DNA of 64,000 bases from Roseovarius pelagicus (GTDB lineage: Bacteria > Pseudomonadota > Alphaproteobacteria > Rhodobacterales > Rhodobacteraceae): contig NZ_CP106738.1 in the NCBI RefSeq assembly GCF_025639885.1, forward strand, positions 3,038,001 to 3,102,000, given 5' to 3'. The position numbers and the translations under genes were made by a program. The notes under the pieces are model-generated. The model saw nothing but the letters and a program-made list of their open reading frames with translations, was not told where the DNA came from and ran no database searches. This document shows, one piece after another, positions 8,587-16,610 of the stretch; the first letter of the stretch is position 1; every line of letters starts with the position of its first letter.

Positions 8587-9651
8587 ATGAAAACGGGCTT
8601 TCGAGGCACGTTTGTCATCTCCTGGTCGCAGACGGAAGTGGACGGTTTTAAAACCGACGCAGTGCAGTCGATCTCGGTTGGGGCCACATGGTCCTGGCGC
8701 GGTGATGCTGTACGCGTGGATGGGCCACCCGAATTGCTGCGACTGGAGCAGGCAGACGGTGATAAAATCAGCCGCAAGGGTGCGGCACGTATGGTCAGGC
8801 GGCTGGTTGGGGCGGCTCTGAGCAATAGCAGAAACATCGATCAGATCGCAGTGGACGAACCACTGATGGATCGAAGCTTTGTCGTCACGGATGGCGCACA
8901 AAGCTATACGGTCACAGTGATCGAGGTGGGCGGTGGTGCGCCACCCTTGCTGATGTTCATCGACGAGTTCCCCCCGAGGGATACCGAGATGTGGGTGGTC
9001 CATCATACGCTGGAGGGGCCGCAGGCCGTCTCGACCGGGACGGCGGCGGGCGGTGTGATCTGTTTTACGCCGGGGACGCGGATTGAAACGCCAGAGGGGC
9101 CACGACTGGTCGAGGAACTGCGCGAAGGTGACCGGGTCCAGACCAAGGATTGCGGTGCCGAGGAAATTCAGTGGATCGGCAGCCGTCGGATGACCGGCGC
9201 GCGGCTCTTTGCGATGCCGGGATTGCGTCCGATCCGCATCCGCAGTGGCGCGTTGGGTGTAGAGCGACCGGACGAAGAGCTGTCGGTATCTCCCGAGCAT
9301 CGGATGCTGGTACAAGGCGATGTGGCGCGGGCGCTGTTCAACACGTCCGAAGTTCTGGTGTCGGCCAAAGACCTGATCAACAACGGCACGATCAGCGTCG
9401 ATTTGTCAGTTCGCGAAGTGACCTACATTCATCTCCTGTTGCCGCGGCATCAGATTCTCTGGGCCAATGGGGTGGAAACTGAGAGCTTTCATCCCGCGAG
9501 TGCGGCGCTGTCGACGCTTGATCAAGCGGACCGACTGCGCCTCTTGGCACGGTTCCCTGCGTTGGAGTTTGAACCGCACACTTATGGTAACTTTGCGCGC
9601 CGCAGCTTGAGCGGCCCAGAAGCGGCCATTCTGGCGCATGAGGCGGCCTGA
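8587..9651 (+). CDS. Hint (Hedgehog/intein) domain protein
   Basis: Protein of 354 residues. Residues 1-155 form an uncharacterised beta-rich N-terminal part, followed by a Hint module starting VICFTPGTRIETPEGPRL with the self-splicing-type Cys159. The module continues LREGDRVQT, a block-B-like LSVSPEHRM with histidine, and LLLPRHQILWANGVETESFHP. Intein-derived Hint modules cleave or splice the preceding peptide bond; here there is no C-extein, so at most N-terminal cleavage is expected. Such genes are numerous in roseobacters, often in secreted or surface proteins. No signal peptide is visible. The stop is followed by a dispersed repeat and the rpsD promoter. Confidence 0.85.
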   Translation: MKTGFRGTFVISWSQTEVDGFKTDAVQSISVGATWSWRGDAVRVDGPPELLRLEQADGDKISRKGAARMVRRLVGAALSNSRNIDQIAVDEPLMDRSFVVTDGAQSYTVTVIEVGGGAPPLLMFIDEFPPRDTEMWVVHHTLEGPQAVSTGTAAGGVICFTPGTRIETPEGPRLVEELREGDRVQTKDCGAEEIQWIGSRRMTGARLFAMPGLRPIRIRSGALGVERPDEELSVSPEHRMLVQGDVARALFNTSEVLVSAKDLINNGTISVDLSVREVTYIHLLLPRHQILWANGVETESFHPASAALSTLDQADRLRLLARFPALEFEPHTYGNFARRSLSGPEAAILAHEAA

Positions 9652-9691
9652 CGTGATTGCGCGATTTTAAATCGGAGTTCTCCGTCGTCTT

Positions 9692-9735
9692 TCAGCCAGA
9701 AGGACCTGTCGCGTCTTCTGGCTGAAAATATCCTC
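9692..9735. repeat. stem-loop with dispersed CTGAAAATATCCT repeat (copy 1)
   Basis: A perfect 11-bp inverted repeat, TCAGCCAGAAG at 9692-9702 and CTTCTGGCTGA at 9715-9725, encloses 12 nt. The right arm runs into CTGAAAATATCCT, which also occurs at 40791-40803 in a similar intergenic position. No T-run follows, so it is not an ordinary intrinsic terminator. It lies after the Hint-domain gene. Confidence 0.65.
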
Positions 9736-9781
9736 GGCTAAGGCACGAATCTCTTTTACGCACGGGTTGTTCACAGGGCTG

Positions 9782-9809
9782 TTGACTCTGTAGCGCGGGC
9801 GCGTATAAG
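9782..9809 (+). promoter_or_regulatory. sigma70-type promoter of rpsD
   Basis: TTGACT at 9782-9787, a 16-nt spacer and TATAAG at 9804-9809 make a near-consensus housekeeping promoter. It is the only convincing one between the Hint gene and rpsD and predicts a leader of about 125 nt. Confidence 0.75.
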
Positions 9810-9830
9810 CGCGGCTTCATTGGTGTTGGT

Positions 9831-9907
9831 GGCCCCCGCAAGGGGAGGCCTGTCGGGAGCAATCCAAAGGACAACGCCCTTCATCGCCGCAAAGATGCCC
9901 CGACGGG
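9831..9907 (+). promoter_or_regulatory. structured 5' leader of rpsD, possible S4 autoregulation site
   Basis: Within the predicted untranslated leader, CCCC-GCAA-GGGG (9834-9845) forms a GNRA-capped hairpin flanked by GGCC on both sides. CCTGTCGGG at 9849-9857 can pair over 9 positions (one G-U) with CCCGACGGG at 9899-9907. S4 represses its own mRNA through leader structure in other bacteria; here that role is inferred. Confidence 0.35.
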
Positions 9908-9940
9908 TGGACGCGCGGCCCATAACGAAGGAATCCAGCC

Positions 9941-10561
9941 GTGACCAAACGCACGTCTGCCAAGTACAAGCTCGATCGCCGCATGGGCGAAAACATCTGG
10001 GGCCGCCCCAAATCTCCGGTCAATCGCCGCGAATATGGCCCCGGTCAGCACGGCCAGCGTCGCAAAGCCAAGATTTCCGATTTCGGTATCCAATTGCGCG
10101 CCAAGCAGAAGCTCAAGGGCTACTACGGCGATCTGACCGAAAAGCAATTCAAGCGCATTTACGCCGAAGCGGCGCGTGTGACCGGTGACACAGGCGAAAA
10201 CCTGATCGGCCTGCTGGAGCGCCGTCTGGATGCTGTTGTTTACCGCGCCAAGTTCGTTGCGACCATCTTTGCCGCGCGTCAATTCGTGAACCACGGTCAT
10301 GTCCGCGTCAACGGCACCCGCGTCAACATCCCCTCCTACCGCGTAAAAGAGGGTGATGTGATCGAAGTGCGTGACCGTTCCAAGCAAATGGCGGTTCTGC
10401 TGGAGGCCGTGCAATTGGCCGAGCGCGATGTTCCCGATTACATCGATGCGGATCATTCCAAGATGAAAGCCACGTTTGTGCGCACTCCGGGGCTGGGCGA
10501 TGTGCCGTACCCGGTGATGATGGAACCGAACCTCGTCATCGAATTCTACGCGCAGAACTAA
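9941..10561 (+). CDS. rpsD: 30S ribosomal protein S4
   Basis: Primary 16S rRNA-binding protein that nucleates 30S assembly, 206 residues. The N-terminus [22 protein letters not shown] and the S4 RNA-binding domain ([14 protein letters not shown], then [14 protein letters not shown]) are typical of alphaproteobacterial S4. It starts at GTG 9941 with AAGGA 8 nt upstream; no ATG would give the conserved N-terminus. The gene is monocistronic, with its own strong promoter at 9782-9809 and a terminator at 10594-10626, separate from the large ribosomal protein operons, as is usual for rpsD in this class. Confidence 0.97.
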   Translation: MTKRTSAKYKLDRRMGENIWGRPKSPVNRREYGPGQHGQRRKAKISDFGIQLRAKQKLKGYYGDLTEKQFKRIYAEAARVTGDTGENLIGLLERRLDAVVYRAKFVATIFAARQFVNHGHVRVNGTRVNIPSYRVKEGDVIEVRDRSKQMAVLLEAVQLAERDVPDYIDADHSKMKATFVRTPGLGDVPYPVMMEPNLVIEFYAQN

Positions 10562-10593
10562 GCCAACCGCTTTTTCTGCCAAGAATGTATTTC

Positions 10594-10626
10594 AGGGCCG
10601 AGGCGGGAAACCGCCCCGGCCCTTTT
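10594..10626 (+). terminator. intrinsic terminator after rpsD
   Basis: A 13-position stem, AGGGCCGAGGCGG against CCGCCCCGGCCCT with one A-C mismatch, a GAAA tetraloop, and TTTT directly after. It lies 33 nt past the rpsD stop. Confidence 0.85.
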
Positions 10627-10686
10627 GCTTGGTTCTGGTCAAGCGTGGGGCCCGAAGTTAAGAACCTCGGGCAGGGAGATTGCCGA

Positions 10687-11772
10687 ATGACGAAGATAAC
10701 ACCGCAGCCGGGTATTCTGGATATCGCGCTCTACGAGGGCGGTGCCGCCCATATCGAGGGCATCCAGAATGTTGTGAAGCTCAGCTCGAACGAGAATCCC
10801 TATGGCCCAAGCGACGCCGCCAAGGAGGCGTTTCGCAAGGCGGCCTATGACCTGCACCGTTATCCGTCTTCGGACCACGGCGCGCTGCGTCACGCGATTG
10901 GCGAGGTGCATGCGCTGGATAGTGACCGTGTCATCTGTGGCGCGGGTAGTGACGAAATCATTGCCTTTCTCTGTCAGGCCTATGCCGGACCGGGGGATGA
11001 GGTGATCCACACCGAACATGGGTTCGCGATGTACCGCATCAGCGCGATGGCCAATGGCGCGACCCCGGTCGAGGTGCCCGAACGCGAGCGTGTTACGGAT
11101 GTGGACGCGATTTTGGCGGCATGTACGGCGCGGACACGGTTGGTTTTTATCGCGAATCCGAACAATCCTACCGGCACAATGGTTGGTGCATCAGAATTAG
11201 CGCGTCTTGCGGACAACCTGCCTGCGCATGTCCTGCTGGTGATCGACGGCGCCTACGCCGAATATGTCGAGGGCTATGATGGTGGGACGGCATTGGTCGA
11301 TGCGCGCGAGAACGTGTTCATGACGCGCACCTTTTCCAAGCTCTATGGGTTGGGTGGGTTGCGTATCGGCTGGGGCTATGGCCCTCGGCATGTGATCGAC
11401 GTGCTGAACCGCGTGCGAGGCCCATTCAACCTGAGTCAGGCAGGGTTGGCCGCCGCAAAGGCCGCTGTGCGCGATACGGCTTGGACCGAAAAATGCCGCG
11501 CGGATAACACCCGGATGCGAGCCTGGCTGGCCGAGGCGTTAGCCGAACATGGGGTTCCGTCAGATACGTCGACCGCGAATTTCATCCTTGCTCGCTTTGC
11601 CAGTCAAGCAGAGGCCGAGGCGTGCGACGAGCATCTGAAGGCGGATGGGCTGATCGTGCGGCGCGTGGCGGGTTACAATCTGCCCAATTGTCTGCGCATC
11701 ACCGTAGGCGACGAAGCCAGCTGTCGCCGCATTGCCCATGCTGTGGGCCAGTTTATGAAGGTTGCCCGATGA
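10687..11772 (+). CDS. hisC: histidinol-phosphate (and probably aromatic) aminotransferase
   Basis: PLP enzyme of fold type I, 361 residues, converting imidazole-acetol phosphate to histidinol phosphate. Seen are [11 protein letters not shown] at the N-terminus, [12 protein letters not shown], and the PLP lysine in [21 protein letters not shown] 10687 has GGGAGA 7 nt upstream. The stop overlaps the tyrC start (ATGA). The hisC-tyrC pairing is known from Zymomonas, where the aminotransferase also acts on aromatic keto acids, so a double role in histidine and tyrosine/phenylalanine synthesis is likely. hisD is in a different operon. Confidence 0.95.
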   Translation: MTKITPQPGILDIALYEGGAAHIEGIQNVVKLSSNENPYGPSDAAKEAFRKAAYDLHRYPSSDHGALRHAIGEVHALDSDRVICGAGSDEIIAFLCQAYAGPGDEVIHTEHGFAMYRISAMANGATPVEVPERERVTDVDAILAACTARTRLVFIANPNNPTGTMVGASELARLADNLPAHVLLVIDGAYAEYVEGYDGGTALVDARENVFMTRTFSKLYGLGGLRIGWGYGPRHVIDVLNRVRGPFNLSQAGLAAAKAAVRDTAWTEKCRADNTRMRAWLAEALAEHGVPSDTSTANFILARFASQAEAEACDEHLKADGLIVRRVAGYNLPNCLRITVGDEASCRRIAHAVGQFMKVAR

Positions 11773-12686
11773 GCGTGTTGTATGATCGCGTGGCCCTGAT
11801 CGGGCTGGGCCTGATCGCGGGCTCGATGTCGCTGGCGATGAAGCGTGCCGGACTGGCTGGCGAAATCGTTGGCTATGCCCGTTCCGCCGAGACGCGGGAA
11901 GTGGCGCGCGAAATCGGATTGTGCGACCGTATCGAGGATACAGCAGCCGATGCGGTCAGGGGGGCGGATCTGGTGGTCTTGTGCGTGCCGGTGGGCGCGA
12001 TGAACGCAGTTGCGGCAGAGATTGGGCCAGCCTTGAAGTCCGGTGCGACAGTCAGCGATGTAGGGTCTGTGAAGCGCGCGGTGATCGAGGCCGTTGCACC
12101 GCATATCCCCGAAGGCGTGCATTTCATTCCAGCGCACCCACTGGCGGGCACCGAACATTCGGGACCGCGCTCGGGGTTTGCCGAACTGTTCGACGAGCGT
12201 TGGTGTCTGATCGTTCCGGTCGATGGGGCGGATGAGGACGCAGTCGAACGGGTGGAAACGCTCTGGCGTGAGATGGGCTCAAACACTGATCGGATGGATG
12301 CGGATCACCATGATCTGGTTCTGGCGGTCACCAGCCATGCGCCTCACCTGATTGCCTATACAATGGTGGGTGTGGCCGATGATCTGGGCCGTGTCACCGG
12401 CAGTGAGGTGATCAAATATTCCGCTGCCGGGTTTCGCGATTTTACCCGGATTGCCGCCAGCGACCCGACCATGTGGCGCGACGTGTTTTTGAACAACAAG
12501 GACGCGACGCTGGAGATTCTGGGGCGGTTCACCGAAGAGCTGTTTGCGTTGCAAAGGGCAATTCGCACCGGCGACGGGGAGCATCTGCATGATTATTTCA
12601 CCCGCACCCGTGCGATCCGGCGTGGCATCATCGAGGCGAGGCAGGACACGGATGCCCCCGATTTCGGACGGGGTAAGCGGGTATGA
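11769..12686 (+). CDS. tyrC: prephenate/arogenate (cyclohexadienyl) dehydrogenase
   Basis: NAD(P)-dependent dehydrogenase of 305 residues for tyrosine synthesis. The Rossmann start [19 protein letters not shown] is close to the N-terminus. Catalytic-region motifs are [31 protein letters not shown] and the C-terminal dimerisation helices with [18 protein letters not shown]. No chorismate mutase or ACT domain is fused, as expected for the alphaproteobacterial TyrC type. The start ATG 11769 overlaps the hisC stop by 4 bases and its stop overlaps the extensin-like gene by 4 bases. Whether prephenate or arogenate is the preferred substrate cannot be told. Confidence 0.9.
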   Translation: MSVLYDRVALIGLGLIAGSMSLAMKRAGLAGEIVGYARSAETREVAREIGLCDRIEDTAADAVRGADLVVLCVPVGAMNAVAAEIGPALKSGATVSDVGSVKRAVIEAVAPHIPEGVHFIPAHPLAGTEHSGPRSGFAELFDERWCLIVPVDGADEDAVERVETLWREMGSNTDRMDADHHDLVLAVTSHAPHLIAYTMVGVADDLGRVTGSEVIKYSAAGFRDFTRIAASDPTMWRDVFLNNKDATLEILGRFTEELFALQRAIRTGDGEHLHDYFTRTRAIRRGIIEARQDTDAPDFGRGKRV

Positions 12687-13642
12687 TGCGCGGTTTTGTC
12701 ACGACGGGCACCATCGCTGGTCTTGTGCTTGTGGCCGGGCTGGCGCTGGCCAAGGCACCTGATACGTCGTTGCGCCCTGTCGCGCGCCCCGGCTCTGGTC
12801 AGGTAGAGCGGGCCGAGACGGCACCACCGGTGCCACAATCCACGGCCAGTGCAACACGTCCGGAGACGCGGCCGGAAACGGGCGCACAAACCGTGGCCAA
12901 GCGGCCAAAGTCGCGTCCTGCGCAATCTGCGGTTACGCGCCGTGACGAACGTGGGCATCTGGAGGCCCGAAAACCGCAGCGCGACCAAGAGCAGGTGATA
13001 GTCGTCGCCCAACCACAGCAGAGCACCGAGCGGCGCGGCCTGTTCCGGTCTTTGCGTCCACTATTGCGCCCGCGCGCGGTGGGCAAGAAGGCGATCGCAC
13101 GCAAGAACGAGTTGGCGCGCGGGGCGGTCTGCGGCGATGTGGCGATCCAGGGCGTCGAGATCGGATCCGTTCCGGGCAAGCTGAACGGATGTGGTGTGAT
13201 TAAGGCCGTGAAAGTGCGCGAAGTCAGCGGTGTCGGACTAAGCCAGCAGGCGGTGATGGATTGCGTGACGGCCAAGGCGCTGAAGCATTGGATCAACAAC
13301 GGCATGAAGCCCGCCGTGGGTAACCATGGTGGTGGAGTGGCCCGCATCCGTGTGGCGGCGCATTACGCCTGTCGGACCCGCAACAACCAACGCGGGGCAA
13401 AGATTTCAGAGCATGGGCGCGGTCGGGCGATTGATATTTCGGGCTTTACGCTGCGCGACGGTTCAACCATCACAGTGCTGACGGATTGGAACAAGGGCGG
13501 CAAGGGTAAAGCCCTGCGTAATATGCACAAATCTGCTTGTGGCGCTTTCGGTACGGTTCTGGGACCAGAGGCGAACCGCTATCATCTGGATCATTTTCAT
13601 TTCGATACGGCACGGTATCGCAGTGGATCATATTGCAGATGA
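12683..13642 (+). CDS. extensin-like C-terminal domain protein, secreted
   Basis: Protein of 319 residues with an N-terminal hydrophobic signal (GTIAGLVLVAGLALAKA), a Pro/Arg/Thr-rich linker to about residue 125, and an extensin-like C-terminal domain. That domain has LNGCGVIKAVKV, the EHGRGRAIDISGF motif and the final HLDHFHFD. The spacing of His and Asp resembles VanY/MepA-type zinc peptidases, so a peptidoglycan-modifying role is plausible but unproven. It overlaps tyrC by 4 bases, an arrangement with no obvious metabolic reason. A small palindromic repeat sits 10 nt after the stop. Confidence 0.85.
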   Translation: MMRGFVTTGTIAGLVLVAGLALAKAPDTSLRPVARPGSGQVERAETAPPVPQSTASATRPETRPETGAQTVAKRPKSRPAQSAVTRRDERGHLEARKPQRDQEQVIVVAQPQQSTERRGLFRSLRPLLRPRAVGKKAIARKNELARGAVCGDVAIQGVEIGSVPGKLNGCGVIKAVKVREVSGVGLSQQAVMDCVTAKALKHWINNGMKPAVGNHGGGVARIRVAAHYACRTRNNQRGAKISEHGRGRAIDISGFTLRDGSTITVLTDWNKGGKGKALRNMHKSACGAFGTVLGPEANRYHLDHFHFDTARYRSGSYCR

Positions 13643-13651
13643 CCGGCGGGC

Positions 13652-13672
13652 CGGGCTGAAGCCCGACCTACC
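13652..13672. repeat. REP-like palindrome (copy 1)
   Basis: CGGGCT-GA-AGCCCG followed by ACCTACC, between two convergent genes. Related elements are at 28951-29011, 30020-30038, 39066-39091 and 42937-42958. Confidence 0.6.
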
Positions 13673-13692
13673 ATCTGCGGATGGGTTCGCTT

Positions 13693-14700
13693 TCAGCGCA
13701 GGCGTAGCACGGGTGCCTTGGCGATAGGCACCGGACCGAGCCAGACGCGCCCCTTTGCAAATTCCAGCGGGATATCCAGTGTCTTGGGGTTGCCAGCCAA
13801 CCGAGAGAGCAGGGTCAAGCCATCCTCCAGCGGGTCTGCGACCTGTGCTGGCACCGCGCCGGAACGGCGCGCCAGTTCCAGAATATCGCGCCAGTTCCGG
13901 GCCTTTATCGTCACGGCCCCGGTGGGAACCCCTGCCGCATCGACAGCGACTTCTCCCGCCGCCTGCAATGATAATTGCCCCCACGTCGCCTCAGCGAGGC
14001 GCAGCCGGATTTGCTGTGGCTGTGGGCGAGCGGCCTCGATGGCGCTGCGATCCCATGGCTTGTCGAAGCGGATCGTGAGATCGGCATGCAGCACGGTCAA
14101 GATGTCGGGCAGGGTCCCATTCGGATCCACACGCGCGGCCCACGTGGCCGACGGGACCAGATCATCAGCACGCAGGCCGAGGTGATAATGTGCATCCGCA
14201 TCGGCCGGCACACGTTCTGCTGCCAGTGTCAGCCCGTCCACCGTGAGCGGCGCATTGTTGCCCTCAGGGACGACGGTCAGGTGTTGCGCGGTCAATGTCG
14301 CGCGATCCAGCGTAAGGCCGGTCGACGGCTCCAGCACCAAACTGGCGCGCATGTCGTCACTTGTCAGGCGATACTTTTCCAATGGAGTTGCGATCAGTTG
14401 CTCGCTCGGCCAGACCGCGATCACGTGGTTCGGTTTGTAACTGAGTGCGAGCAGTTGGAAAAAGGGCGCTTCCCACGCGAGGCCGGTACCGGGATCGGCC
14501 AAGGCCACATCGGTAAAGCTGGCATCGAACCGGTTGGGAAAGCCCCGCAGGTCGAGGTCGGCATATTCTGCGACCCAGCCTTCGGCGCGGCGGGCGTCGA
14601 ACCAAGCATCGAATCCGGATTTGGCAGTCCCCGCCCCGATGAACCAGTAGCCGCCCCAGCCGAGGCTGGCGAGAATGATGATTCCTAGCAATGCCCGCAT
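13693..14700 (-). CDS. DUF2125 domain-containing protein
   Basis: Protein of 335 residues with a single N-terminal membrane anchor or uncleaved signal (LLGIIILASLGWGGYWFIG). The rest is beta-rich and matches DUF2125, an alphaproteobacterial family of probable periplasmic or membrane-attached proteins. Recognisable parts are FDAWFDARRAEGWVAEYADLD, RGFPNRFDASFTD and LALSYKPNHVIAVWPSEQ. It is transcribed alone, convergent with the extensin-like gene and divergent from the gamma-glutamylcyclotransferase. The function is unknown; the repeated lipid-transfer-like beta character suggests envelope work, but this is inference. Confidence 0.85.
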   Translation of the reverse strand: MRALLGIIILASLGWGGYWFIGAGTAKSGFDAWFDARRAEGWVAEYADLDLRGFPNRFDASFTDVALADPGTGLAWEAPFFQLLALSYKPNHVIAVWPSEQLIATPLEKYRLTSDDMRASLVLEPSTGLTLDRATLTAQHLTVVPEGNNAPLTVDGLTLAAERVPADADAHYHLGLRADDLVPSATWAARVDPNGTLPDILTVLHADLTIRFDKPWDRSAIEAARPQPQQIRLRLAEATWGQLSLQAAGEVAVDAAGVPTGAVTIKARNWRDILELARRSGAVPAQVADPLEDGLTLLSRLAGNPKTLDIPLEFAKGRVWLGPVPIAKAPVLRLR

Positions 14701-14767
14701 GGATTGCCCCCTTTTATGGCGTGCTGCGATGGTGTTTATAGGGCGAAATGCGCGAGGGAACAGCGAA

Positions 14768-15298
14768 ATGACAATGTGGGTGTTCGGCTATGGATCACTG
14801 GTGTGGAATCCGGGCTTTGAAACCGAAGAACAGGTGATCGCAACGCTGCCGGGATACACGCGCAGTTTTTGCATGCGCAGTATCCATCATCGGGGCACGG
14901 ACGCCAATCCCGGTCTGGTTCTGGCGCTGGACGAGGGCCCCGAGGCAGCCTGTCAGGGGGTTGCTCTGTCTGTTCCGGGCGATCAGCAGGATGCCGTTCT
15001 GGCCTATTTGCGCGAACGCGAGTTGGTGTCGTCGGCCTATCTGGAGCGGATGCTGGATGTGCAACTGGCGGATGGGCGGCAGGTGACGGCTGTCGCCTAT
15101 GTCGTGGATCGGGATCACGTACAGTATTGCGGTGGTTTGCCACTGGAGGAGCAGGCACAAATCATCGCCCGAGCGGTCGGCGGGCGCGGGCCAAATACCG
15201 AATACCTCTATAACACGGCCAGTCATCTGACCGCTCTGGGGATCGACGATGCCGATCTGTGCTGGCTCTCGGCGCGGGTCCGCGATATTGCGGCATAA
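14768..15298 (+). CDS. gamma-glutamylcyclotransferase, ChaC type
   Basis: Cytosolic enzyme of 176 residues predicted to cleave glutathione to 5-oxoproline and Cys-Gly. The substrate loop FGYGSLVWNPGF is at the N-terminus, RSIHHRGTDANPGLVLALDEG follows, and the catalytic glutamate is expected in LRERELVSSAYLE. The C-terminal GGRGPNTEYLYNTASHLTALGI is typical of ChaC proteins. ATG 14768 gives the usual MTMWVFGYGS start; the frame remains open upstream to 14675 inside the divergent promoter region. It probably takes part in glutathione turnover. Confidence 0.92.
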   Translation: MTMWVFGYGSLVWNPGFETEEQVIATLPGYTRSFCMRSIHHRGTDANPGLVLALDEGPEAACQGVALSVPGDQQDAVLAYLRERELVSSAYLERMLDVQLADGRQVTAVAYVVDRDHVQYCGGLPLEEQAQIIARAVGGRGPNTEYLYNTASHLTALGIDDADLCWLSARVRDIAA

Positions 15299-15390
15299 CC
15301 CCTTGGCTTAAAGGGGCTGAGCGCGTAGTCTGGCCCCGAGAAGAGCGCGCAGCAAGGCGCCAGTAGCAGTAACGTGTCGGGAGCGTCCAG

Positions 15391-16608
15391 ATGGACCAGC
15401 CGGACCGCAAGGTCGAGCAGCAGTTTTCACATCCCGTTCGCCAGATCGTTCTGATGCTGGGAGTGCTGGTGTTGACAGGGTTTGGCTCTTTCGTGGCACT
15501 GCCACGGGTGCTGCCAGTTTTCGAGGCGAACCCCTATCTGAACGGGTTCATCATCTTTGTCTTTCTGATTGGTGTCGTGTCCTGTTTCTGGCAGGTTTTT
15601 CAGTTGATCGTCTCGGTCCGCTGGCTCGAAGGGTTCGCCGCCGAGAACGCCGGACACGAGATGACCAAGGCGCCGCAGCTGTTGGCGCCACTCGCCACGC
15701 TGTTGCGGCAACGTGGCAAGCGGATGCAGATCGCGCAAAGCTCTGCGCAGTCGATCTTGGATTCGGTGGTCCAACGGATCGACGAAGTGCGAGAGATCAC
15801 GCGGTATATCGTCAACCTTCTGATTTTTCTGGGACTTTTAGGAACGTTCTATGGGTTGGCCACGACGGTGCCCGCCCTCGTGGACACCATTCGCAGCCTA
15901 GCCCCGCAAGAAGGTGAAGCCGGTGTTATGGTCTTTAAGCGGCTGATGACTGGGCTTGAATCACAGTTGGGTGGCATGGGCGTCGCATTTGCGTCGTCTC
16001 TGCTGGGACTTGCTGGATCGCTGGTTGTCGGGTTAATGGAGCTTTTTGCCAGTCAGGCGCAGAACCGGTTCTACCGCGAGTTGGAAGAGTGGGTGTCCAC
16101 TATTACCCGCGTTGGGTTTGCTGGGGCCGAGGGCGAAGGCTCGGCCGAGCAGAACCTGCTGGGCGGTGTGATCGACCACATGAGCGAGCAAATGGAATCA
16201 CTGCAGATGATGCTGACGCAGTCGGATATCTCACGCTCTGCCGTGGATGAAAAGCTGGGTACATTGGCCGATGCGGTGGCGCGGCTCACCCACCGCATGG
16301 AAAGCGTCGGACAGACCAACGAAATTCTGATGCGGGTCGCCGAAGGGCAGGAACGTCTGATCGAACGGTTGGCCGTGCGACCCGAAAGCGGCCATGAGGG
16401 ACTGGATGCCGAAAGTCGAATGCGCCTGCGGTCGATCGACGTGCAAATGTTGCGTATCCTCGAAGAGATCAGTGCAGGACGGCAGGAGACAATGACCGAG
16501 CTGCGCACTGATCTGGCCACATTGGTGCGGGCGCTTGGTCACAATCGCCCTGATGCAGCAGCACCCGCGCGACGCAGACGTGGCCCAATGCCGGAGCAGG
16601 AGGGCTAA
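15391..16608 (+). CDS. MotA/TolQ/ExbB-type proton channel family protein
   Basis: Membrane protein of 405 residues with four predicted helices at about 18-37, 51-73, 139-157 and 195-218. The last two carry the family core: LLIFLGLLGTFYGLATTVPAL and GLESQLGGMGVAFASSLLGLAGS. The 75-138 cytoplasmic loop and a long tail (219-405) rich in Glu, Gln and Arg heptads follow. Stators of this kind use proton flow to move a partner. The partner is the next gene, 2 nt away. Compared with ExbB/TolQ (about 230 residues) the C-terminal tail is long, as in ZorA of the Zorya defence system. No Zorya effector genes are near, so I name only the superfamily. Confidence 0.85.
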   Translation: MDQPDRKVEQQFSHPVRQIVLMLGVLVLTGFGSFVALPRVLPVFEANPYLNGFIIFVFLIGVVSCFWQVFQLIVSVRWLEGFAAENAGHEMTKAPQLLAPLATLLRQRGKRMQIAQSSAQSILDSVVQRIDEVREITRYIVNLLIFLGLLGTFYGLATTVPALVDTIRSLAPQEGEAGVMVFKRLMTGLESQLGGMGVAFASSLLGLAGSLVVGLMELFASQAQNRFYRELEEWVSTITRVGFAGAEGEGSAEQNLLGGVIDHMSEQMESLQMMLTQSDISRSAVDEKLGTLADAVARLTHRMESVGQTNEILMRVAEGQERLIERLAVRPESGHEGLDAESRMRLRSIDVQMLRILEEISAGRQETMTELRTDLATLVRALGHNRPDAAAPARRRRGPMPEQEG

Positions 16609-16610
16609 TC

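Noticed and set aside
15299..15316. CCCCTT...AAGGGG hairpin after the gamma-glutamylcyclotransferase gene
   Set aside because: Short stem and no T-run; not good enough for a terminator.
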